Positions 49,522-58,964 of a DNA stretch of 64,000 nt are shown here, in pieces; the stretch's first letter is position 1; each line of letters starts with the position of its first letter. Location of the stretch: NCBI RefSeq assembly GCF_007858275.1, contig NZ_VFEV01000002.1:1-64000 (forward strand). The letters are read 5' to 3'. The notes under the pieces are model-generated. The model did not search any database. It saw only the letters and a list, made by a program, of their open reading frames with translations, and was not told the DNA's origin. The stretch comes from Pseudomonas proteolytica. Lineage in GTDB: Bacteria > Pseudomonadota > Gammaproteobacteria > Pseudomonadales > Pseudomonadaceae. The position numbers and the translations under genes were made by a program.

Positions 49522-51281
49522 TCATCTGTGAGCGGCGTCAGACGATTCTGGACGAAGATGGCCACCTCCTGATAGTCGGAGGGCCTGGCAGCGGGAAAAC
49601 CACTATCGCCCTCCAGAAAGCCACGAGGATTATTGCTGCTGGGTTGCTGCCGGGGCAATCAATACTCTTCCTCAGTTTTTCTCGCGCAGCTGTGGCTCGG
49701 GTTGCAGAGGCGTCCAGCTTGCTGGTCGAGAAGACGGTACGTTCGCAGCTAAGTCTTCAGACCTTTCATTCCTTTTGCTGGTCATTGCTCAAAAGCCATG
49801 GCTACCTGCTTGGCTCACCCAAGGGCAAGCTCAAGATACTACTGCCTCAAGATGAAAAGTCCCTGTCCGGTGGTGTGAAAGCACCGAAGAAAGGAGAGCA
49901 GGGGACGGCCGAGTGGCTCTCGTGGCAAACCGAGCGGGAGCGGTTGTTCGCTGAAGATGGACGAATCTGTTTTGACTGGTTTGCCCCGAAAACAAGTGAA
50001 CTGCTCGAAAGGTGTCAGTTGCTTCGTGAGCTGGTGGCAGACACTCACCCTGTGATCATTGTTGATGAAGCTCAAGACACTGGGAGTGCGGCTTGGGGTT
50101 GCATTCAGAAGCTAGCCGACCTTTGTCAAATCATTTGCCTGGCTGATCTTGATCAGCAGATTTTTGACCACTTGGAAGGTGTAGGTCCGGAGCGAATCGA
50201 GAGTATCAAAGAGGCTTTAGCTCCCGTTTTTGTAGATCTTGGCTCCGAAAACAACCGTAGCCCAGGCACAGACATCGCTGCTTTCGGCAATGACATCTTG
50301 GCGAAAACGCCGAGAAAAGTCCCATACGCCGGTGTTGGTCGCATGCTGTACGACCCAAAAAAGGAACCACTTCAGTGGATACGTGTGGCGCTCGGTCGAT
50401 TTTTCAATGGCGCTAAAGCTGATGGTCTGAAATTGGAAAACTTGGTCATCCTCGCAACAACCGGCAGTGGCGTCGCCAAAATTTCAGCTGCCTTGAACGG
50501 GGGCGCCAAGCCTATTCCCCACAAAGTGTTGTTCGACGAAGCCGCAGTTCTGCTTTCGGCCAGATTGGCAGCCTTCCTTCTGGAGCCCAAGCTTCCTGAG
50601 CGGCGTGCAGCTGATATCGCAACATGCCTCGAATTGCTTGCCTCAATCAGGCGTGCGGATGGAAGTGCTACGGCGATCAAGCAGGCAGCAACCTACTTGA
50701 TGTGGAGTGCCAATATTGCCGCAGGCAAGCCCCCAAAGACGAATCTCGCGAAGAGCGCTGAAGCAATCATCAGCGGTGCTGCTGACCTTGTACTTACCGG
50801 TGACCCTGGCAGGGATTGGATACTAATCAAAACGCTGCTCTACCGGACCGGAGTTACGGAGTTCATACAGGTCGCGGGAGCCCTCGACTATTTGATCGCT
50901 TTCAATCGTGGCAAGCGAATCAGTGCGAACTTGTCTGAGATGTGGATGACGTCTGGTGCCTACACCAAAGCCCGTCAGGGGCTGGATAACGCACTGGTGC
51001 AGGACCAGTTGCTTGCTGACGGGAACGATACCGGAGGTATACATGTGATGACGATCCACAAATCGAAGGGCAAGCAGTTTGATGCGGTGATCTTGGTTCG
51101 AGAAAGCATCAGGCAAGGCGCCAGGGAGTTTCGCTCCTCCTTGGTCTGGCGGGGTGATGCACCACCATACGACCGCAGCCGGAAAATCCTTCGCGTTGGG
51201 GTTACCCGTGCACGACGTTACGTTCTGATGCTGGAACCGGTATTTCCAGCATGTCCTATTATGTCCGGCTTCAGATTGTGA
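49518..51281 (+). CDS. gajB: Gabija protein GajB (UvrD-like helicase)
   Basis: 587 residues, superfamily 1 helicase: Walker A GGPGSGKTTIAL (21-32), motif Ia LFLSFSRAAV, motif II VDEAQD (about 182-187), MTIHKSKGKQFDAVIL near the C-terminus and final VGVTRARRYVLML. In Gabija the helicase senses DNA ends and activates GajA. It is translationally coupled to gajA. No further gene follows on this strand. Confidence 0.85.
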   Translation: MIICERRQTILDEDGHLLIVGGPGSGKTTIALQKATRIIAAGLLPGQSILFLSFSRAAVARVAEASSLLVEKTVRSQLSLQTFHSFCWSLLKSHGYLLGSPKGKLKILLPQDEKSLSGGVKAPKKGEQGTAEWLSWQTERERLFAEDGRICFDWFAPKTSELLERCQLLRELVADTHPVIIVDEAQDTGSAAWGCIQKLADLCQIICLADLDQQIFDHLEGVGPERIESIKEALAPVFVDLGSENNRSPGTDIAAFGNDILAKTPRKVPYAGVGRMLYDPKKEPLQWIRVALGRFFNGAKADGLKLENLVILATTGSGVAKISAALNGGAKPIPHKVLFDEAAVLLSARLAAFLLEPKLPERRAADIATCLELLASIRRADGSATAIKQAATYLMWSANIAAGKPPKTNLAKSAEAIISGAADLVLTGDPGRDWILIKTLLYRTGVTEFIQVAGALDYLIAFNRGKRISANLSEMWMTSGAYTKARQGLDNALVQDQLLADGNDTGGIHVMTIHKSKGKQFDAVILVRESIRQGAREFRSSLVWRGDAPPYDRSRKILRVGVTRARRYVLMLEPVFPACPIMSGFRL

Positions 51282-52028
51282 AGAAGATACGGACACCCTC
51301 CAGCCCTGTCGCAACTCAGGCGCTGTCGCCTCGAAGTGAACCTCCGTACCGTACGACTTAAGCTGACCGACGAATCGTTCTACCAGTTGCTGTGAAGGTT
51401 GACCAGGCCTCACTGAATATGAACCCCTTTCGAAACCGCCGGCTGGCGGTCTCAGCATTCCGTACTTTTTCAACGATTGATCTGATTCTCATCATTGGAT
51501 TCGCGTCTGCTACTGACTGAAATTGCTCACGCTCGATGGCGTCGGCGAGTAAATGCGTGGCAGGTCCACAGGTTACAGATAGATGCAGTTTGGATCTTTA
51601 ACCATCATTCCACTGAAGCTCACCCGGTTGCGTAGGATCATTAAATCGGCATGCTGGACGCATGCATAAGCGTCTGCTTTTGGCCGAGGTCGTGTAAAAA
51701 CGTTTTTGACTGCGTCAGGTGCTCAAAACCGGACTGGAAATCGCGTCTCTACGCGAAATCCACATCTGCAGACGAGCCGATAAATTTCAGATTTAATGTA
51801 GACGCGGACACTTCAATTTTGGCGAAGCGTTTTACACACTCTGGGCCGTTAGCCGCCTCTGGCATTTTTATATTTTTGCCTGCTGCATTCGTGTAAAGGT
51901 GCCTCTATAAAGAGTGCAGATTATTCCTCCCAGCCATGGAGGGGCTACCTACGAAACCTACAGAACCTAGTTTCGTAGGTTTTGTAGGTCGACCTACCGG
52001 CCTTTTGAGTAAATAAGCAGGGACGAGG
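51282..52028. other. Intergenic after Gabija
   Basis: 747 bp with no credible gene. The minus-strand frame 50823-51473 lies mostly antisense to gajB. At 51948-51979 CCTACGAAAC pairs with GTTTCGTAGG across 12 bp, and GTAGGTCGACCTAC (51984-51997) is a perfect 14-bp palindrome. The cluster lies about 30 bp past the 3' end of the DUF3987 gene and may be its terminator or a protein-binding site. Confidence 0.55.
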
Positions 52029-53534
52029 CTATGTATTTCGCCAGACATATCGCGTCGATGGGCGGCCACCTTTCTCACCGACAACCTCGTAGCCAACGAT
52101 GAAGTCGTGTTCTACCAGAATTGCGAGCGCATTATTCACGGCGTCCTGCGAGCCCAATCCCGTCCAGTCCTTCTGGCGCACCTCTCGTGCGGTAAACGGC
52201 TCGGGTAATTTCTGCTGACGTTCCAGGAGCAGGCGGGCCCCCAGTAGTGGGGCGTTAATTGCTGCACCGTACAACCGCTCTGCATGGCTCATCAGGTAGG
52301 CCGCCCAGTCAATTGCTCGGGTAGCAGCCTCTGTGCTGACCACTTGCTGTCCTCCGCCCATAAGCTCGAATAGAAGTGCTAATCCGGCAATGGTCTGCGG
52401 CATTTTTAGGAAGTGGGACTGCAATGCTGGATGTAATTCTTCTCTCCGGCTTTCCTGCATGTGACGGGTATACCAAGCGTTAAATATCTCCTGTGCCTCT
52501 GGGCTGAATCTGAGTGCAGAACGAGGCTCATCGGGTATTTGGTCTAGCTGCTCTATAACCCAATCCACGCGCTCAGTGGCGGCTTTGTTCGGCCAGCGGT
52601 CCACCAGACGCCATTCGCGGACATCGTCGGGATAGACGGCGAGTTGTAGGCGCTGAATCAGGCCGTCATCCAATTCGCCGCTGATCGCGGCGCGCACCAG
52701 CGATGCGATTCGTGACGGTTGAATGCCGCCGATCAAGGATAAGCAGCATGACTCGATGAAAATGGTGCCGCGCCCAATGCGGTCGTAGGTGAATGAGCCG
52801 TTGCCATCGAAACACTCCAGGTAGAACGCGCGCGCAACAGAACCGTCCTCGCTCTGTATCGTCGCCAGCCAGCCTCCCAGCTCGTCACGCACTAGCAGTA
52901 GGCCGTTGGGGTTTTCGTTGAGCAGTTCGCCGAGTTTCTCGACAGTTGAGTCGTTGACCATATACCGGCGCAGGACTGGAGCCTGCATGTCGCTGGAAAG
53001 TCTGTTCAGTTCCGCCAAAGCTGCGTTCTTGTCGCCGTTACCGAGAAGTTTTTTTGCCTTGACCTTGGCGGCGTTGCGCTCCATTTCGAGTAGCTCGCTG
53101 CTGGCCTTGTGCTCGGCCTCAGCCAAGCCGTACTGTTTGCGCTCCCTGGACTCCAGGGCATGCAGTGGGCGCAGTGCCTGTTTGAGTGCTGGCGATTTCA
53201 TCGCTGATGGCCGACCGATGATGACGCCCCATTGATTGGGGACTACCATCCAGTCGTCGTGCTGTTTCGGGTGGATGGTAAATTTGCGACCCACCACAGC
53301 GCTGACAGCAACCACGAGTGCGACCCCAATAAAATCTGGTGGGCACTGGGTTCGTTCAGCGACGTCACGTACATATTCCCGCAGGTCGGCTGGCAATAGC
53401 TCGTCACGCCAGGGCATGACCTGAGACAGCCCGCTCGGGAGCGGCTTTGGCGCAATTTCCAGACTCAGATATGAGTTAAGTGCCGGTTCGGGCATCTCTG
53501 CCAAGAACGGCGGGATCTGCTCGTGTGTGGTCAT
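52029..53534 (-). CDS. DUF3987-domain protein (island replication-type ATPase)
   Basis: 501 residues, matching the YfjI-like DUF3987 family (DFIGVALVVAVSAVVGRKFTIHPK; GVIIGRPSAMKSPAL with a P-loop-like Gly-Arg-Pro-Ser; LLLVRDELGGWLATI). It ends with a helix-turn-helix (QDAVNNALAILVEHDFIVG). Such proteins are common in integrative islands beside AlpA-type regulators and are thought to act in replication or maintenance. It overlaps the AlpA-like gene by 4 bp. Confidence 0.8.
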   Translation of the reverse strand: MTTHEQIPPFLAEMPEPALNSYLSLEIAPKPLPSGLSQVMPWRDELLPADLREYVRDVAERTQCPPDFIGVALVVAVSAVVGRKFTIHPKQHDDWMVVPNQWGVIIGRPSAMKSPALKQALRPLHALESRERKQYGLAEAEHKASSELLEMERNAAKVKAKKLLGNGDKNAALAELNRLSSDMQAPVLRRYMVNDSTVEKLGELLNENPNGLLLVRDELGGWLATIQSEDGSVARAFYLECFDGNGSFTYDRIGRGTIFIESCCLSLIGGIQPSRIASLVRAAISGELDDGLIQRLQLAVYPDDVREWRLVDRWPNKAATERVDWVIEQLDQIPDEPRSALRFSPEAQEIFNAWYTRHMQESRREELHPALQSHFLKMPQTIAGLALLFELMGGGQQVVSTEAATRAIDWAAYLMSHAERLYGAAINAPLLGARLLLERQQKLPEPFTAREVRQKDWTGLGSQDAVNNALAILVEHDFIVGYEVVGEKGGRPSTRYVWRNT

Positions 53535-53779
53535 TGCTCATTTCTCTCGCAGAGATCCTGAGTGACGCCATCGCGCTCGCTGATCTTGCTCTCCAGCCAG
53601 GCCTCCACCTCCGCGACGACGAAGTAAACGCCAGCCTGTTTGCTCGGTCCAAACTTGATGGGGCGAGGGAAGCTGGGGTCGGTTTCGCGCAGCTTTTCGA
53701 GGCCAGAGCGGCTCTTGTCAAAGCAGTGCTGCAGAGAGGTGTGACTAATCAGGTATTTCTTGGGGGCATGTGTCGGCAT
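53531..53779 (-). CDS. AlpA-family excisionase/regulator
   Basis: 82 residues from ATG 53779 (MPTHAPKKYLISHTSLQHCF). RSGLEKLRETDPSFPRPIKFG and VYFVVAEVEAWLESK form the AlpA winged-helix core. AlpA proteins regulate integrase genes or act in excision. Here it is 14 kb from the integrase, which already has a PrtN-like partner, so this AlpA may control the DUF3987 gene it overlaps. Confidence 0.8.
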   Translation of the reverse strand: MPTHAPKKYLISHTSLQHCFDKSRSGLEKLRETDPSFPRPIKFGPSKQAGVYFVVAEVEAWLESKISERDGVTQDLCERNEQ

Positions 53780-54250
53780 GTGTGAGTCTCTGTGTGTAAG
53801 CCGACACAGATTTAATACCCCAGACAGACCGCTGTGGCGCGTTTTCAAACCGGAATAGCGACGGAAAACGTGTTGTCGGTTGTTGAGGTAAAGACGACAG
53901 CCAAGGATGGACTCCGCGGGCAGGAAGGCTGTCATAAAGCTGGCATAACCGAGCTAAAACCACCCATTCAGGCACAAATCAGGCATTTTCGATTAACGCT
54001 AAGCTAATGATTTATATATATTATTTTGTGAGTTTGGGGGGCTGGTCTTCCTCTGTTTCAAACCGAAGACGGCAATCGCACAGAGCGGCGCCCTGACAAT
54101 AATCCGGCATGTCAGCGATTGGACATACTCTCGCGTGAAAAATGGCTCTTTCTGAGGGTATATTCCCAAATCCCTGCTTAATTTTTGCTACAGCAAGGAC
54201 AATATTTTCAATATAGCACTGAAAAATAAAGGATTTTTATATCAGTAGCT
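53780..54250. other. Right arm of element 2, non-coding
   Basis: 470 bp, AT-rich towards 54000-54240. It holds TTGCTAC at 54185-54191, the same half-site as before integrase 2, ending 63 bp from the core at 54255. No gene seen. Confidence 0.65.
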
Positions 54251-54310
54251 TCGATCCATCATCGGCGCGACAGAGAAACGGCGTGAGAGTCCAGCAGTTT
54301 GTAGGGACAT
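54251..54310 (-). pseudogene. Displaced original host dusA 5' end
   Basis: On the minus strand ATG 54310 opens MSLQTAGL joined to SRRFSVAPMMD and then diverges and stops (TGA) past the core. This is the pre-integration N-terminus of the host dusA, now 52 kb from the gene body. It is eight codons shorter than either element-supplied version. 54311-54559 beyond it is intergenic. Confidence 0.85.
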
Positions 54311-54559
54311 TGGAAATCTGAGTCAACAAGGCGAGTGGCGCGCAGTTTATCAGGGATGGATCTTGGGTGTCGGGAGAGGCGAGTGCTTTCATGGCGCACG
54401 CAGGTCTGGAGTATTAATGCGGTTGTACGGATTTCGCTGGTCGAGAGTCCCTGGAAGTGTGGGAGAAAACCCTGCGTGATAGGCGCGCCATCAGTTGCAG
54501 AGCTTTGTGAGGACCGGCGTTCCCATATTGGCGCGCCGGTGGGCTCAGTGGCGTGGGCG

Positions 54560-55747
54560 TTAGTGCCCGCCCTTCATGCGGCGGGCGATCAGGTAGAGCC
54601 CTAAACCGACCAGTGCTGTCGCTGCGCCTATGTAGCCGGTGCTGGTCCAGCCATACCCTGCGGTAATTGCCATTCCGCCAAACCACGGTCCCAGGGCATT
54701 CGCCAGGTTGAACGCGGCATGGTTGGAAGCCGCGGCCAAGCTCGGTGCTTCATGGGCGATGTCCATCAGGCGGATCTGCAACGGTGCGGCCAAGGCCACC
54801 ATGGTGCCGACCAGACCCATGCTCAGCAGCACGCCCCATAGCGAGGACGCCGCGAAGGGGAAAAACAGCAACACCGCCATCGACCACACCAGAATCAAGC
54901 CGACTGCGCGAAACTGCATGCGATCAAACAATTTGCCGCCCGCGATGTTGCCGATAATGCCGCCCACACCAAACGCGGCGAGGCCGAATGGGATCCACTG
55001 CGGCGACACTTTGGTCACTTCCAGCATGGTCGGGGCGAGGTAGCTGAATACGCAGAACATTCCCGCAAAGCCAATAGCACCAATGGACAGCGCCATCCAC
55101 ACCTGCGGCTTGGTGAAGGCGCGCAGTTCCTTGCGCGGGTCGCTACGTTGTTCATCATGGCGGTGGGGGACGAATTGCCAGACCAGGGCGATGGTGAAGA
55201 GGGCGATCACGCTGACCAGGGCAAACGCTGAACGCCAGCCCAGATGCTGGCCGAGGAAGGTGGCGATGGGGTTGCCGAGCAGCATCGCCAGGGTCAGGCC
55301 CATCATCACGCGGGCGACGGCACCGGCGCGTTTGTCGTTAGGCACCATACTCGATGCCACTACAGCGGCAATGCCGAAGTAGGCGCCGTGGGGCAGGCCG
55401 CTGATAAAGCGGAATGCCACCAGCGAGCCAAAGGTCGGGGTGAACGCGGTGGCCAGGTTGCCCAGGGCATACAGCCCCATCAGCAACAGCAACATATGCT
55501 TGCGCAGCAGCTTGGCGCCGAGGATGGCCAGTAGCGGAGCACCGACCATTACGCCCAGGGCGTAAGCGCTAATGGCGTGGCCAACCTGAGGTTCGCTTAA
55601 ACCCAGATTGCCGGCGATGTCGGGCATCAGGCCCATGATGGCGAATTCGCCGGTGCCGATCGCGAAAGCGCCCACGGCCATGGCAGCTTCCATTTTGGCG
55701 GCGCTGCGCGCGGGCAATACGTGCCCGGGTGTTTGGTGGATAGACAT
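54560..55747 (-). CDS. MFS efflux transporter (AraJ/YdhP type)
   Basis: 395 residues from ATG 55747 (MSIHQTPGHVLPARSAAKMEAA). A GTG at 55774 would add nine. Twelve hydrophobic helices; early GTGEFAIMGLMPDIAGNLGLS is the DHA1-family signature, followed by GLPHGAYFGIAAV. The substrate is not inferable; sugars or drugs are typical for this subfamily. It is a host gene directly right of the island and normally close to the dusA start. It has no operon partner. Confidence 0.88.
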   Translation of the reverse strand: MSIHQTPGHVLPARSAAKMEAAMAVGAFAIGTGEFAIMGLMPDIAGNLGLSEPQVGHAISAYALGVMVGAPLLAILGAKLLRKHMLLLLMGLYALGNLATAFTPTFGSLVAFRFISGLPHGAYFGIAAVVASSMVPNDKRAGAVARVMMGLTLAMLLGNPIATFLGQHLGWRSAFALVSVIALFTIALVWQFVPHRHDEQRSDPRKELRAFTKPQVWMALSIGAIGFAGMFCVFSYLAPTMLEVTKVSPQWIPFGLAAFGVGGIIGNIAGGKLFDRMQFRAVGLILVWSMAVLLFFPFAASSLWGVLLSMGLVGTMVALAAPLQIRLMDIAHEAPSLAAASNHAAFNLANALGPWFGGMAITAGYGWTSTGYIGAATALVGLGLYLIARRMKGGH

Positions 55748-56237
55748 GGATCGCTCTGTTTGAGTGGATTGCACGAAGGAACGCCGCCGATCCTACGTAA
55801 GCAGCGGCGAAAGTGTCTAGAACAGGCTTTTTTCACAGAGTTCCATGTGGATGGCGGCCCTGTGACTCCACGTCGCGTCTCCCGCGCTTGACACTGGCGC
55901 GTTAAAACCCTCGATTTAGAGCTGTCAATTGGCCAAACGGCGCATAAACGCCTTTTGCCGTGATATTCTGCGCGCCGTCTTGGTCTAGTCTTTCTCTGGT
56001 GCGTACATCCGCATACGTCCCAGCGATTGGCTGTCGCCGAGGTAGCTGAAGCCAATAATGATAAGAAGTCAGCGCAGAAGGGACATAAAAGTGAGGTCGA
56101 TACGTCGGCCTTGTGTGCCCACCCTGCAGTTCTTGCGAGTACGGGAACCAGCAAAACATTGCCTGATGTTTTGCGCACCACGGTTGCCGGAAGGTCGAGG
56201 GCGGTAGGGCGGAAGGCGTTTTATCATAGGTGCTACG
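55748..56237. other. Intergenic upstream of mqo
   Basis: 490 bp between divergent genes. A consensus -35 TTGACA at 55888-55893 lacks a good -10. A GGCG-CATAAA-CGCC-TTTT hairpin follows at about 55938-55955. Short open frames here look non-coding. Confidence 0.45.
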
Positions 56238-57884
56238 ATGTTTAAAAAAGTGAACACCGCCCTGCTGGGGTTGGCTTTGTCGATGGGGATTACTTCCGTT
56301 CAGGCGGAAGAGGCAAAGAAAGTTGATGTGCTGCTGATCGGCGGCGGCATCATGAGCGCGACCCTGGGTGTCTGGCTCAATGAGCTGGAGCCGCAATGGT
56401 CGATGGAGATGGTCGAGCGCCTGGACGGCGTCGCCGAAGAAAGCTCCAACGGTTGGAACAACGCCGGTACCGGTCACTCCGCGTTGGCTGAGCTGAACTA
56501 CACCCCGGAAAACAAGGACGGCATCGTTGAGATCCCGAAAGCGGTCGAGATCAACGAAGCGTTCCAGATCTCCCGCCAGTTCTGGTCGTGGCAGGTTCAG
56601 CAAGGCGTTCTGAAGAACCCTCGCTCGTTCATCAACTCCACGCCGCACATGAGCTTTGTGTGGGGCGATGACAACATCAAGTTCCTGAAGAAGCGTTACG
56701 AAGCGCTGCAGGCGAGTCCGCTGTTTGCCGGCATGGAATACTCCGAAGATCCGGTACAGATCAAGAAGTGGGTTCCGCTGATGATGGAAGGGCGTGACCC
56801 GAACCAGAAAATCGCCGCTACCTGGTCTCCGATCGGTACCGATGTGAACTTCGGCGAGATCACCCGCCAGTTCGTCGCTCACCTGCAGACCACGCCCAAG
56901 TTCGACCTGAAACTGTCGAGCGAAGTGCAGGACATCACCAAGAACGCCGACGGTTCGTGGCGCGTCAGCTACAAAAACCTGAAAGACGGCACCAAGACCG
57001 AGACCGACGCCAAGTTCGTGTTCATCGGCGCGGGCGGCGGTGCCCTGCACCTGCTGCAAAAGTCGGGCATTCCTGAAGGCAAGGAATACGCCGGCTTCCC
57101 GGTTGGCGGCTCGTTCCTGGTAACCGAGAACCCAACGATTGCCGAGCAGCATCTGGCCAAGGCCTACGGCAAGGCTTCGGTGGGTTCGCCGCCGATGTCG
57201 GTGCCGCACCTGGACACCCGTGTGCTGGATGGCAAGCGCGTGATCCTGTTTGGCCCATTCGCGACCTTCTCCACCAAGTTCCTGAAAGAAGGCTCGTACC
57301 TGGACCTGCTGACCAGCACCACGACCCACAACATCTGGCCAATGACCAAAGTCGGTATTCGTGAATACCCGCTGGTCGAGTACCTTGCCGGCCAACTGAT
57401 GCAGTCGGATGACGACCGCTTCAAGGCGCTGCAAGAGTACTTCCCGAACGCCAAGAAAGAAGACTGGCGCCTGTGGCAGGCCGGTCAGCGTGTGCAGATC
57501 ATCAAGCGTGACGAAGAGCAGGGCGGCGTCCTGAAACTCGGTACCGAAGTGGTCAGCTCTGCCGACAACACCATCGCAGGCCTGTTGGGTGCATCGCCAG
57601 GTGCGTCCACCGCAGCGCCGATCATGCTGACCGTGATGGAAAAAGTGTTCAAGGACAAGGTGGCTACCCCGGCCTGGCAGGAAAAGCTGAAGCAGATCGT
57701 GCCTAGCTATGGCACCAAGCTGAACGGCAGCCCTGAGCGCGTTGCGCAAGAATGGGCCTACACCGCCAAGGTTCTGCAACTGACGCCTCCGCCAGCCATT
57801 CCTGAAATGGCAGCGCCTCAAGCGACCGAGGCTGCCAAGCCTGCGGCCGAGCCGAGCAAGCCGGCGGCTGATATCGCGCTGTAA
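56238..57884 (+). CDS. mqo: Malate:quinone oxidoreductase
   Basis: 548 residues. FAD enzyme that oxidises L-malate to oxaloacetate and passes electrons to the quinone pool at the cytoplasmic membrane. The FAD site is [19 protein letters not shown] (about 30-48). [20 protein letters not shown] is a typical Mqo segment. It has a hydrophobic leader ending VQAEE (about residue 23), as in several Pseudomonas Mqo paralogues, and an Ala/Pro/Lys-rich C-terminal tail. A strong terminator follows. Confidence 0.95.
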   Translation: MFKKVNTALLGLALSMGITSVQAEEAKKVDVLLIGGGIMSATLGVWLNELEPQWSMEMVERLDGVAEESSNGWNNAGTGHSALAELNYTPENKDGIVEIPKAVEINEAFQISRQFWSWQVQQGVLKNPRSFINSTPHMSFVWGDDNIKFLKKRYEALQASPLFAGMEYSEDPVQIKKWVPLMMEGRDPNQKIAATWSPIGTDVNFGEITRQFVAHLQTTPKFDLKLSSEVQDITKNADGSWRVSYKNLKDGTKTETDAKFVFIGAGGGALHLLQKSGIPEGKEYAGFPVGGSFLVTENPTIAEQHLAKAYGKASVGSPPMSVPHLDTRVLDGKRVILFGPFATFSTKFLKEGSYLDLLTSTTTHNIWPMTKVGIREYPLVEYLAGQLMQSDDDRFKALQEYFPNAKKEDWRLWQAGQRVQIIKRDEEQGGVLKLGTEVVSSADNTIAGLLGASPGASTAAPIMLTVMEKVFKDKVATPAWQEKLKQIVPSYGTKLNGSPERVAQEWAYTAKVLQLTPPPAIPEMAAPQATEAAKPAAEPSKPAADIAL

Positions 57885-57925
57885 GCGGTTGAGGCAGTCC
57901 TGATCCAGGGCTGCATCGATACTTG

Positions 57926-57962
57926 AAAACCCGCTGAACCGGAAACGGTCAGCGGGTTTTTT
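57926..57962 (+). terminator. Intrinsic terminator after mqo
   Basis: ACCCGCTGA pairs with TCAGCGGGT around CCGGAAACGG, with A and T runs on both sides. It may also serve the convergent LysR gene. Confidence 0.9.
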
Positions 57963-57992
57963 GGTTGTGGCGTTTCGATGTATTTACACCGG

Positions 57993-58841
57993 TCAAATAC
58001 GGAAACCTTTTTTGACCTGTTCATGCAGATGAAGCGCCAGGTGATTGCCGCTATCAGACAGTAGATAAACCTGATGCGGCGACAACCCCGGTAACTGAAC
58101 GCCAGGAATGACTTGGGTCAGCCCTGCGACCATACGTTCCTCCTCGATCAGCCCCACCGCCAACCCACACATGATGGCGGCTTCTACGGCTGTTGAACTG
58201 GCGCTCTCAAGCAGGATTCGGTAATACACCCCGTGCTCTTTCAGCACACGCAGGGCCGACTCCCGGTATGGGCACCCGCTCAACTGGACGGCGATGGGAA
58301 GCGGTGCCTGTTCAGGTCTCTGGAAGTGCTCGGCCACGACCCACACCGGCTGTATTGCACCCAGCCGCTCGCCTTGTTCCAGCGGTTGCGCGCTGACGAT
58401 CAATGCCAGGTCAACTTGCTCACGACTGAACATCATGGACAGTTCGCCGCTGGACCTTGCCTCCACTTCCAGCTCGAGCAGAGGGTTGTCTGCAATCAGT
58501 TGCGGAAGGAAGTCACGCATAAACGCCGGCGCGTAGGAGTCAGGTAAACCCAGGCGGATTTTGCCCTGCATGCGCTGTGGGGTTAGCGAGGCGAGTAAAC
58601 GGTCATGGCTTTTCAGGAAATCAGTGGTCTCACTCAGCAATTTCTTGCCATACATCGTCAGCTCCACACCCTGGTTGTTGCGACTGAAGAGCCTCTGGCC
58701 TACCAGGTTCTCCAGCTTGTGAATTTGTGTCGTGACGGTCGAGGCGCTGCGATGCACATGGTTGGCGGCTTCGTTGAAACGCCTGAAGCGGGCAACAGCA
58801 TGAAAGGTACGCAAGAGGTCAATGTTCAGTTGCTTGTTCAT
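57993..58841 (-). CDS. LysR-family regulator
   Basis: 282 residues. N-terminal winged helix (LLRTFHAVARFRRFNEAANHVHRSASTVTTQIHKLE, about 9-44) and a periplasmic-binding-like effector domain (IRLGLPDSYAPAFMRDFLPQL onward). It is divergent from the methyltransferase operon across a 123-bp gap that contains AT-rich dyad material (ATTCAAATATACAAAAT). It is therefore the likely regulator of that operon, with a pathway-linked effector. Confidence 0.9.
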   Translation of the reverse strand: MNKQLNIDLLRTFHAVARFRRFNEAANHVHRSASTVTTQIHKLENLVGQRLFSRNNQGVELTMYGKKLLSETTDFLKSHDRLLASLTPQRMQGKIRLGLPDSYAPAFMRDFLPQLIADNPLLELEVEARSSGELSMMFSREQVDLALIVSAQPLEQGERLGAIQPVWVVAEHFQRPEQAPLPIAVQLSGCPYRESALRVLKEHGVYYRILLESASSTAVEAAIMCGLAVGLIEEERMVAGLTQVIPGVQLPGLSPHQVYLLSDSGNHLALHLHEQVKKGFRI

Positions 58842-58964
58842 GATCCCTCTTTTCGGGATTAGTTATGCTGATTATTCAAATATACAAAATCATGCCTTCA
58901 TCCTAGTCTTTGGGTCAAACAGGAGCGCGCTGCATATCGAATAAAAAAGAGTCGGAGCGTACAT

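Larger units (their letters stand above)
37844..54262. mobile_element. Element 2: dusA-integrated genomic island
   Basis: The element is bounded by the second and third dusA core copies and begins with an integrase/PrtN-like pair paralogous to that of element 1. It has no capsid, tail or packaging genes. Cargo includes a small serine recombinase, a DUF262/OLD-like operon and a Gabija pair. A DUF3987-AlpA module lies at the far end. Composition is uneven (the 44.5-47.1 kb stretch is clearly AT-richer), so the cargo was probably assembled in steps. How it spreads (satellite, conjugative helper or passive) is not visible. Confidence 0.85.

Noticed and set aside
50823..51473. 216-residue minus-strand frame after Gabija
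   Set aside because: Most of it is antisense to the 3' end of gajB, and the remainder has no supporting start or family.
55902..57821. 639-residue open frame on the minus strand
   Set aside because: It is antisense to mqo along most of its length, with no recognisable domain. mqo is certain.
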